Below are positions 56,055-64,000 of a stretch of DNA of 64,000 nucleotides, piece after piece. Position numbers and translations under genes: made by a program. Every line of letters begins with the position of its first letter. The stretch's first letter is position 1. The notes beneath the pieces are model-generated. The model was not told the DNA's origin. It worked only from the letters and a program-made list of their open reading frames with translations, and searched no databases. Source of the stretch: Gari tellinella (taxonomy: Eukaryota; Mollusca; Bivalvia; Cardiida; Psammobiidae); the NCBI GenBank assembly GCA_922989275.2, contig OV277859.1, positions 36,313,501-36,377,500 of the forward strand, given 5' to 3'.

Positions 56055-57005
56055 CCAATTCTTTCGATGACAAACAATTTGGAACAGGGATCAGTGCTGG
56101 AACCGAAACACTTTATGTTGTACACAAAACCTACCGGTTCAATTTGCAGAAATAATCTGGATCATCATTTCTACACTGACGACTCAGTTATACTTGTCCG
56201 TCAGGCCTGAAGACACATCTTGTCAAGAAGAAGTCCTGTCAAAAGTCGAGGGATGTGTAAAAAAAAAAAACATAGTCTCATGGATGCACCATAATATGTT
56301 GAAGCTGAAAACCGACAGAACTGAGGTCATACCGCTTCGCACAAAAAAGTTAACATGCCTGAAGACTTTTATGTTTAAATCAAACCAGCACTGTGTGTGA
56401 AGAATCTTAGTGCTAGGATGGATATGACAGAGCACACCAACGATGTATGCAGGTCTAGCTACGCACAGCTGCGGTAGGGCATATTAGACAGAACATTTCC
56501 CTTGAGGTTACAAAGACATTGGTAAATTATTTGATCACATTGAAACTTGACTGCCGCAACTCACTGCTGTTTGTCAGTCGAAACACACGACGAAAACTAC
56601 AGTGCGTGCAAAATACAACAACCCGCATCATTACCAGAACTCCTCGATACAATCACACCACCCAAGTATTGAAAGAGCTTCGCTGGCTTTCAGTTCAACA
56701 CAGAACTGAGTTCAAGATTCTGACACTCACATTATACAAAGTCATGTGGAATGATTCTCAAAGATATATTATCAATATGCTTGACGAGTAAATACACCTC
56801 TAAGTGAGTTGAGGTCTTGGAGAAATCAGTATCGCTGGTTGTGCCGAGAAGCCGTTTGATGAAGTAATGTATGGAGATACGTAGAAGTTTCATGCAAAAC
56901 TCTGGAACACTCTACCATCAGATATTAGATACAGCCTTCAAAAAACGTCTGAAAACAAAGTAGGAAAGAGATAACTTCTACCTCTAGACTGTGCTCTTTT
57001 TTAGG
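56055..57005 (+). pseudogene. LINE reverse transcriptase C-terminal part, decayed (CR1/L2-like)
   Basis: Broken frames keep the RT order: QGSVLEPK (from QGSVLGP), HHFYTDDSVI (mutated YADD box), WMHHNMLKLKTDRTEVI, LDCRNSLLF, LQCVQNTTTRIITRTPRYNHTTQVLKELRWL, then a trailing part similar to Y-G-D-R-S-F. Several frameshifts and stops. A different family from the minus-strand LINE at 44815. Confidence 0.8.
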
Positions 57006-57803
57006 ATGTCGTTGGTATAAACAGGAGTAGTTGTACCGTTGACCCGTTGCCTGTCCGGTGGATCTTGATGATAGGGATGTTGCCTCTGATCTCTTTGAAT
57101 CCAGCTGGCTGCGGATTCTTGGAAAGCTTATATTATAATTTGAGGGTGTTATTCAGCCATGTGTTATGTAGGTCCCGGGGATGTTTAGACGACTGCTACC
57201 TCTAGACCGTGTTCTATCTGTAGGTGCTGTGTGTCTAAATGGGAGTTCCGGGGTGTGTGTTCTGCTTGAGAGGTGGGTGTATTGTTTGTGTTGCGTTTCC
57301 TGCTTGAGTCTTTCGTATTTATTTGTAACGTTGACCCGATGTCTGTCTGGTGGATCTTGATAGTAGGGATAACGACTATAATCTCTTTAAACCAGCTGAC
57401 TGCGGATCTTTGGTATAATTCTTGGGAAAGTTATCATTATAGTAGAAGAGTGTTATTCAGCATGGCCTATGTAGGTCTGGGGCGGTTTCGGCAATTATTT
57501 TTAAATCACTATTTTCATCATGCCATCAATCTTTTAAATATTTGAGTCATTCTAAAAAGGATTTTATAAACTAATAACGTTTCTTATAGTCTTAGTAATT
57601 ATATTGAAAGCAGTTCCGTTCTTCAGGATTTATACAATTTTATATCCATAAGGTAGGATGTTTTTGCTTTATTGTAAATGTAGTTATTTGTCTTTTCTCA
57701 CTTTGTAGATACATGTATAATTTCACGAGAAGCACTTTTGAACGCACATCTCGTGTGTGAAAAGAGCGCTATATAAATTTGGTAAATGATGATATTAATA
57801 ATA
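57006..57803 (+). mobile_element. 3' UTR and tail of the LINE at 56055
   Basis: Contains a tandem duplication (57040-57180 and 57329-57485, landmark GTTGACCCGWTGYCTGTC). It ends AGAGCGCTATATAAATTTGGT and an ATTAATAATA tail. The tail is interrupted by the Tc1 element and resumes at 59474. Confidence 0.65.
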
Positions 57804-58243
57804 TACTCAACAAAATAATTAAAAGGGCAAAGGTATAAGTTCATATATTTTTTTCAAAAATGCAAACATTTTCAAGTTATAAGAGTGAATGCGTGTTTAA
57901 ATGCTTTAGAATAAAAAAAATAAGAAACAAACGTAACTATGTGCAACATTGGTCACGGTTGAATGAATTGAAGCGGACAAGTATCAAAAACACGGTTTTT
58001 AACGTCCTCTGGATTTGTGCACGATGTATCTGCCTATTCTTCAACGATTAGTTTTATAGCTGTTTCATTATATCGAGTGCATATTTGTATCTTAAGCAAA
58101 AATAGACTGCATTCTACATATTGGTAAAAAAAATTGAAAACTATACCCCTAAAGACGTCATTTGTCGTTTTCTAACGTCATGTTGCGACGGAGCTTAACG
58201 TTAGCAAGGGTGTCGTCGACAGGTTGTGGTAGATGTACCTGGA

Positions 58244-59180
58244 CACTGGGATGGTTAATTTGAGATCAGGTCAAGGTCGTTTGCAGGTCATATTTGAAGT
58301 AAATGACCGATGTTGTCACTTATGGCATGACGTCAACGGCTCAATTCTCTCGTTACGCTTAATAGTGTTTATAAGCAGACATGTGGTTACAGGATTTCTG
58401 TTCAGATCGTCTGGAATAGAATTCATGCTGCAAACCTAGTGGCTAGAAGACCTGTCGTGTGACAGGCCTTGACCCCACACCACCGAAAACGTCATCTAGC
58501 ATTTTGCCATAAATCATGCCATTTGAACGTTTACGTTTTCGCAACGTATTGAGGACTAGTGCGTCAAATTTCATTTTGGATTTAAATGACGACTGCATAC
58601 GAATGTAAAGACAGCGAAACGACTGTTTCTTCGACTGCTATGTGGCAGAGCATGACGGACTCAGAAAGGGGTCATGGCTCCTATATATGGGTGGGCATAT
58701 CCTACAACGGTTGCTCGGACCTTTACGTTATTAGGAACTGGACTCTGACTAGTTTGGGGTACAGGGACGAGACCCTAGACGGTATTGAACGCGCTGAAAC
58801 TGGAGCTTTGGGTTCAGGCTTCATCCCGACAGACGACAAAGCTCGTCCGTACCGAGCACGTATGGTAAACCTGGCTCCGAGGTTATAAAGCTTTTGACTT
58901 GAGTCTAAACTCGCTTCCAAGCATTTGATTTGTCAGATTTGAGCCTAGGCTCAAGTTTGACCAATCAAATGATTGGAAACACACTCAGACTCAACTAAAA
59001 CGCTTTATAACCTCGGAGCCAGTACTTGGAACACGAAGGCATAAGGCAGATGGCCTGACCAGCAAGGTCAACACACTTCGGTCACATTGAGGATGCTTAG
59101 GACATGCGGCAACGCCGGATATCCGGTCGAGATCGTCACCTTAGACGCTAACAGAAATGCTTATTGAAGAATGGAACATA
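58244..59180 (+). pseudogene. Tc1-like transposase, frameshifted and interrupted
   Basis: Recognisable pieces in order: MVNLRSGQGR, HAANLVARRPVV, FHFGFK-like region, then WVGISYNGCSDLYVIRNWTL (58696-58755), a degraded D-N-A-R-P-H box (DDKARPYRARMVN, ~58832-58870), and after the inserted palindrome WPD/QQGQHTS-type remains and LIEEWNIMS (59156-59182). The DDE/D active site cannot be complete. Multiple frameshifts. Confidence 0.75.
58869..59022. mobile_element. Palindromic MITE, family I, inside the transposase
   Basis: CCTGGCTCCGAGGTTATAAAG to TTTATAACCTCGGAGCCAG around AGCCTAGGCT. Same family as 13923-14077. It splits the transposase right after the R-M-V-N box. Confidence 0.85.
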
Positions 59181-59571
59181 ATGTCCATTGCATACATCCT
59201 TAAGCTTATTCTCCGATTTCCATGTAGATGCAAGGGGCTCTTGGTCAAGTTGTTTGTTACCCCACCCACCTAGTCTGACACATGGTAATTTTAGGGTGGT
59301 TGTGTTTGAAGGGGAACTGCGATATATATTTCTACTTTTCGAAATACAGTTATACTCTACAACGAAGTTAACATGTAATTTTACATGAAATTGTTAAAAA
59401 AATATGGTATGAACTTATTTTTATATATTTGGCCTACCCAATATATTTGCCCCTTTAATTGTTTTGTTGAGTATATTAATAATAATAAATAAATATCAAA
59501 CACAGGCTAAATAGGCACCTGAATAGATTCTTATAATATTCGTGATACCCATGTTAATGTGAAGATATATG

Positions 59572-59832
59572 AGCCGTGTCGTGAGAAAACCTGGCTTATT
59601 ACATTGCAAACAGTGTTGAACAAGGCAAGCCGCTGCGTCTTTGACGCACTGGCTGGTCTAGATATACCCTGTTTGACACCCGCAAGCATCTAGTATACTT
59701 TATGTTACTATAGTATAATTATACGGTATTTGGTAGTGTATACCAGACTAAGATACAGAGCCTGTGATGACAATAGCGCTTGGTCTGCACAATGCTGGAA
59801 TGCAATAAGGCAGATTTTATCATAGCACGGCT
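59572..59832. mobile_element. MITE family J, copy 2
   Basis: GCCGTGTCGTGAGAAAACCTG...CTTATTACATTGCAAACAG to GGAATGCAATAAGG...ATAGCACGGC. Landmarks shared with 54055: GTTTGACACCC, AGTGTATACCA, AGAGCCTG. Confidence 0.75.
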
Positions 59833-60972
59833 GATATACATTAAAGGTCATGAAAAAGACAAGTTTACGACATTATACAGAAGACTGTATTATGACTGAA
59901 TAGGTTAAAACATCTTGTCATTTCAGCATTGACACTTATTAACATAAACGATTTACAACTACTTTGTATTTATTATTCATATGTTGCTTTGACAGGTTCG
60001 TTTAGATTTGTCGCTAAAGGCAAACCACTTCCAGGAAACGTTTCACTGATATCAATAGAATAACCCGTTACCCTATAGGGTAGCCCACTCCTAGATATTT
60101 GCATATTTCTGATGGGTTTGGATATTTGTTATGAAATTGTATATGTTAACAGAAACAATGAATAAACAAGCAGCTTAAACTTCAAATAAATTGTCGAGAT
60201 GTCTGTAACCTGCAAGACTGAAATTGTTTATAGTTATACCCATGTCGATATTTATTCAGCCACAACGTTTAACCCGTATCCCGCCAATCGCAACAAGACT
60301 GGTGAGAGACGGCCTATGACCCATCCTCCTATCCACCTCACACTAGTCATGTTATATTATGATTTACAAACAGCTTACTGACCCTTTTGGCGCTCAATAT
60401 TGGTCCCAAAAATGATATTAAAATATAAAAGTTTAAAAGAAAAATGTATAAAATGACTATGTTTTTCAGTTCAATACCTGGCCTTTGACTAAAACACATA
60501 CAATCAGTGAAACACAGGGACCAAACCACCACCTCTATCAGTCGCATTATTCTGTTTCGGGCTGCACTGTTTGCCTACATTGGCACACAAAGGTTCAATA
60601 CATACATGCTATAAACAATAGACAACAGACTTAATACACTGTCTTTTGTTGGTTTTTATTTTCATTTTATCTGTTTAAGTTGATACTTGTGACAAAAAAA
60701 AAATTCTTTCCATGTTAAATGTCATCTGTTTTCAACAATAACATGGTTTTCCCAGTGGTAATATTAACAAAAATGGATATCTATGTTGTAGGTGTTAGAA
60801 AATTGATGTACATATCATTTATACTCTTTCGAATATGTTACATCAAAGTTCTAGAGACCACACCACATGACAAACGAGAACAACAAAGGTAAAATGTTTA
60901 ACAAGAGGATTTTGACGACACTAATAATACAGACGAATGCGGTTAATTCTGTTAATTCTGATGTCAATCTAT
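59833..60972. other. No gene recognised
   Basis: ~60270-60370 may be a degraded TTTAACCCGTATCCCGCCAAT-type MITE end. The 60- and 66-codon frames lack support. Confidence 0.45.
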
Positions 60973-61180
60973 TTAACCCTCTACTCCATGGATACACCAT
61001 CGAACGTCCCAAATAATTGCTTCACTGAATAAAATATATCTGCTGTATGCACTATTTGAAATATGTTCTAGTCTATATCCTAGAATATAGTGCTCAGCAT
61101 AAATCAAGCCGAAAGCGAAACAGAATGTGCCTTAAGGGCCATTCTGCTCTACTTTCAACCCACTTCAAGCTTCCCCCGCC
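60973..61180. mobile_element. Worn family F MITE
   Basis: TTTAACCCTCTACTCCATGG at left; palindrome CAGAATGTGCCTTAAGGGCCATTCTG at 61121-61146; the right end is missing. Confidence 0.6.
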
Positions 61181-61959
61181 CCCAACGCACTTCAGTGGAG
61201 CAGTTATCAGGACCGATGTACTGAGTATGTATGTTGCTTCATCAGGATCCAGCACTTTTAAAATACGATTATATTAGAAACACGTCATCTGAAAAGGTAC
61301 ACGTATTACTGACACTGCAGAACCAGACCAGACGTCACGTTTAAAATAAGGCGTCTGGTCAGGGTCTGCATTGTTTACAATGATAGCAGAAAAACTCTCG
61401 ATGTCTTGATGTCGCTAAACATAATTGGACAGATTCTACAAACAAAAACAGCGTTTACAACACAACGTCTTAACATGGTAAATAATGTTTTCTCAGTCCG
61501 AAATTCATTTTTGGACGCTGCTAAGTTTATTTACATTTAACTAGCTTGGGGCACATTGTGCGTGTGTCCGTCCGTCCGTCCGCCAGTCAGCCCGTGTGTC
61601 CATTGCACGGAGTATATTTCCTATATATTTACCACACGTGTTGTTTGAGTGCATATTGGGAATGCACTTTGGCCTGTAATAAGTTCAGGTCACTGTAGAA
61701 TTGACCTTGAACCTAATCAACCTTTGTAAACAGGCGTTGTTCCTTATGAGACGCCGCTTTACGTTGCGTGTCATCAGGATCCAAACTATTGGATCCTGAT
61801 CCTGTTTTGAAAAGTTTTTTTTTTTTTAAATTCTATTTTTAGAACAGAGGGAGTCAAACATATCTCTTTTACTTTCACCTTGTCTTTTAAACAATCGATT
61901 AACCTTCGTTTTAGTGGTCATAATAGAGGGGTTACACTGTAACAACTGACAAATAACAT
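61181..61959. other. MITE fragments and old repeat
   Basis: 61313-61380: palindromic core GACCAGACGTCACG...GCGTCTGGTC. 61560-61700: relative of 17860-18020 with (CGTC)n. 61727-61800: family A core. 61850-61941: right half of a family E MITE ending AGTGGTCATAATAGAGGGGTTACACTGTA. Confidence 0.55.
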
Positions 61960-62722
61960 GCACCCTTTACAATCAGTATACCTATGGAAATTATAATTGT
62001 TATATGCAAATAGTGAAGACTCCTATCAGCGTCGGAGGGCTCTGAAAGAGGCTCGAAGCCGGATTTAGCATTAAAAGTAGTTTTTTTTGTAAATATATGT
62101 CAAATACTTATATAAATGGGTAAGATTTAGTTTAGGATACTAAATTCTGTTAAAAATTGCATTTCAAAAAAAAAAAGGAAAAAAAGAAGAAGCTCTGGTA
62201 GGATTCGAACCCATGACCCTCCATGCGAAGACAACCATGAAAAATAAGGAAACGCCTTTACCCACTCGACTACGAGCGCTCTCTCTATATATGTAGCGAA
62301 TTAACGTACTTCACTGGTAGCGATTGATAGTACATTATTCGGCTCGGGTTTATGTCTGACCCCGTGTAGAGAAGCAACAACAACAACTATACCGTCTACT
62401 AGTCGCTATAGAAAAACGATGGAAAATATCTAAAAAAACAAATAAGATTCGGTGACGATTCTTGAGACTTTTTTTTTTGACTGATCATATTTTTTTAATG
62501 TCAGAAGCCAAATAATGCCACAAATTTGCTTTTATTTGAGTATTTTATTTTATTTTGACAAGTACAACATCCGGTTGCGAGTCCCTTTAAAGGTCTTCAC
62601 TGTCTGTAATGTTGCATTGTATTGTACAAACCACAAATCGTAAGAAGTCCTCAATGGACTGCATGTATACTAAATTAAAAAGAGCAATTGTTCATGTGAA
62701 GTTTATGGGTTCATTGAGTTAA
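61960..62722. mobile_element. Family B MITE split by a TIR/tRNA element
   Basis: The left part reaches ATGCAAATAGTGAAGACTCCTATCAGCGTCGGAGGGCTC at 62042. The right part resumes GTCTTCACTGTCTGTAATG at 62593 and ends GGGTTCATTGAGTTAA. The break is in the palindromic centre. Confidence 0.75.
62043..62592. mobile_element. TIR element with tRNA-like module, copy 3
   Basis: Ends GAGGCTCGAAGCCGGAT and ATCCGGTTGCGAGTCCCTTTA. The minus-strand B box lies at ~62201-62212, and GAAGCAACAACAACAACTAT and ACGATGGAAAATATCTAAAA are shared with 19447-20054. It inserted into a family B MITE. Confidence 0.8.
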
Positions 62723-62749
62723 CCATTATTGTTTTAAGCACGACCTAGG

Positions 62750-62966
62750 TTTATATTTGCAAACAGCTCTGATCTATATCAGACGCCGCATGACGCAAAG
62801 TCTGATCTGAATCCAAGCTGTTTGCTACTCATATTGATATTTCTCAAGTTGGAAAAAAAGGTTCAACACTTATTATTAATTTTACGCAGACACTATATTT
62901 GAAACAAAGGTTATTATTATTTTTACTTTTGTGTACAATATTTATATTGTAGCAGAGAAAGCGTTA
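62750..62966. mobile_element. Family A MITE
   Basis: TTGCAAACAGCTCTGATCTATATC with GACGCCGCATGACGCAAAGTC, then CAAGCTGTTTGCTACTC, a TTACGCAGACAC arm and an AGAGAAAGCGTTA end. Confidence 0.65.
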
Positions 62967-63065
62967 GACATAGATAAAAGCATAGCGGAAAACATCGGCG
63001 TAGGAAGGGAGCATGTAGTATTTATAATATACATGTAGTCTCTATCGACGTTCTGTTTAGTTATC

Positions 63066-64000
63066 CTACACGTTTGGAACCCAATTATGCTTCACTCTCT
63101 CCAACTTGATTATTTCAAAATGTGTTAGCATGAAAGGCTCGTTTTTTAGTTCATCTTGCTTTATCTTGCTAAAGTCGTGACCGTCGAAAAAATTTGTTTT
63201 AGCAACCTTTGCTAGTTTGCCCAAACCACACGTGTGTAACCTTTCACAAACCTCATGCACGTCCAGTTTGTCAAATTCTTTAGTTTCGCCGGTGTTCTTC
63301 ATTGTTACATACGAACCAGATTCCATCTCCTCCTCCTTTTTCTCAGAACAGTTTTTAAAATGTTTATCAAAGACAATGTAATTGTCATAATTATCTGACC
63401 TGGTCGATACATTTCTTTTGCCAGATTTGGATGGTTCATGACTGGTTGTCCTTAAATGTCGCTCAGACGGTGCGATACTTGTTTTTTGATCAAATTCGAC
63501 ATAACTGTTTATATCAACTGACCCGGTCGGTGAGTTTCCTTCCTCAGAATTCAATGGTTCGTTACTGACTGTCCATGTAGTTGAGTCAGGTGAATGTGTA
63601 GTTGTTCCTGAATCAATTTCGACGTAATTGTCACTATCATCTGACTCGGTCGACGCGTTTCCTTCCTCAGATTTCGATAGTTTATGACTGAGTGTCCATG
63701 CAGTTGTGTCAGGTGAAGGTGTAATTGTTTCTGGATCAATTTCGACGTAATTGTCACTATCATCTGACTCGGTCGACGCGTTTCCTTCCTCAGAATTCGA
63801 TAGTTTATGACTGAGTGTCCATGCAGTTGTGTCAGGTGAAGGTGTAATTGTTTCTGGATCAATTTCGACGTAATTGTCACTATCATCTGCCTCAGTGGAA
63901 GAGTATCCTTCCACAGATTTCGACTGTTCGTATACGACGGTCTTTTTATTTTCGCGAGGCGGTGCCACATGGTTTTCTGAGTGCGACCATGGCAATATTC
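63066..64000 (-). CDS. 3' part of a gene: tandem YVEID repeats plus SAM-like domain
   Basis: A minus-strand frame open to the window edge, stop TAG at 63068-63066; the true start or exon boundary is outside. About 4.5 repeats of 41 residues (123 bp at DNA level) read GNASTESDDSDNYVEIDPET...SHKLSKSEE. Each has a tyrosine in an acidic setting (YVEI, later YVEF, YIVF), like SH2-ligand tyrosines. The last ~65 residues (LDVHEVCERLHTCGLGKLAKVAKTNFFDGHDF onward, ending near HNWVP) look like a SAM domain. No membrane segment is visible here. It could be the cytoplasmic tail of a receptor or an adaptor; that is inference. Confidence 0.75.
   Translation of the reverse strand, partial: ILPWSHSENHVAPPRENKKTVVYEQSKSVEGYSSTEADDSDNYVEIDPETITPSPDTTAWTLSHKLSNSEEGNASTESDDSDNYVEIDPETITPSPDTTAWTLSHKLSKSEEGNASTESDDSDNYVEIDSGTTTHSPDSTTWTVSNEPLNSEEGNSPTGSVDINSYVEFDQKTSIAPSERHLRTTSHEPSKSGKRNVSTRSDNYDNYIVFDKHFKNCSEKKEEEMESGSYVTMKNTGETKEFDKLDVHEVCERLHTCGLGKLAKVAKTNFFDGHDFSKIKQDELKNEPFMLTHFEIIKLERVKHNWVPNV

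Larger units (their letters stand above)
57806..59471 (+). mobile_element. Tc1/mariner element relic with TIRs
   Basis: Left CTCAACAAAATAATTAAAAG and right CAATTGTTTTGTTGAG-type ends are inverted over ~28 bp and flanked by TA (57804-57805, 59472-59473). 1,666 bp in total, of which ~154 bp is a nested MITE, leaving about 1.5 kb, a normal Tc1 length. Transposase inside is broken. Confidence 0.8.

Noticed and set aside
58586..58888. 100-codon frame as a functional gene
   Set aside because: It reads as a worn Tc1 transposase piece inside TIRs, with frameshifts and a palindrome after the R-M-V-N box.
63551..63970. 139-codon minus-strand frame over the YVEID repeats
   Set aside because: Long only because the 123-bp DNA repeat keeps all frames in register; the longer frame ends with a plausible SAM domain.

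Overview
The window looks like nuclear DNA from a bivalve mollusc. The evidence is AT-rich sequence, spliced multi-exon genes for secreted cysteine-rich proteins, 'pearl'-type non-autonomous elements with 161-bp core repeats (a family described from bivalves), decayed non-LTR retrotransposons, a Tc1/mariner relic, and a very high density of palindromic miniature transposons. The species cannot be named from the sequence alone. Assignments come from reading the sequence; no database search was run.

Layout. 1-10.6 kb: duplicated blocks carrying five copies of a ~205-bp module. Each module looks like a small RNA-polymerase-III-type RNA gene: a TATA-like box about 30 bp upstream, a ~118-nt body closed by a 7-bp terminal helix, and a T-run at the end. 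A pearl-type element and a tRNA-Glu-like relic also lie here. 10.6-15.2 kb: a chain of palindromic MITEs. 15.4-24.1 kb: first gene (PS1) of a three-gene tandem family. 24.1-37.3 kb: intergenic DNA with a 44-bp minisatellite and many MITEs. 37.4-41.6 kb: second gene (PS2). 41.9-51.6 kb: Tc1-like and TIR elements and a decayed 4.1-kb LINE on the minus strand. 51.7-55.2 kb: third gene (PS3). 55.5-62.7 kb: LINE and Tc1 relics nested in each other plus more MITEs. 63.07 kb to the right edge: the 3' part of a minus-strand gene encoding tandem YVEID repeats followed by a SAM-like domain.

PS1, PS2 and PS3 share one architecture on the plus strand: exon 1 (signal peptide + PAN/apple-like cysteine module, ending in phase 0), exon 2 (85 nt, CASRPC...C half-EGF-like linker, ending in phase 1) and exon 3 (one sushi/CCP domain and the stop). 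They predict secreted proteins of 205, 211 and 213 residues, plausibly lectin-like or adhesion/immune-type; the function is not shown by sequence. PS1 has lost one conserved sushi cysteine, and its introns are loaded with transposons, one of them 7 bp past the exon-1 boundary.

Most of the remaining DNA is nested mobile elements. The insertion order can be read in several places: a TIR element carrying a tRNA-like module splits two different older MITEs; a hAT-like MITE with a 6-bp target duplication sits in the terminal repeat of another MITE; a Tc1 relic sits in a LINE tail and is itself broken by a palindromic MITE.
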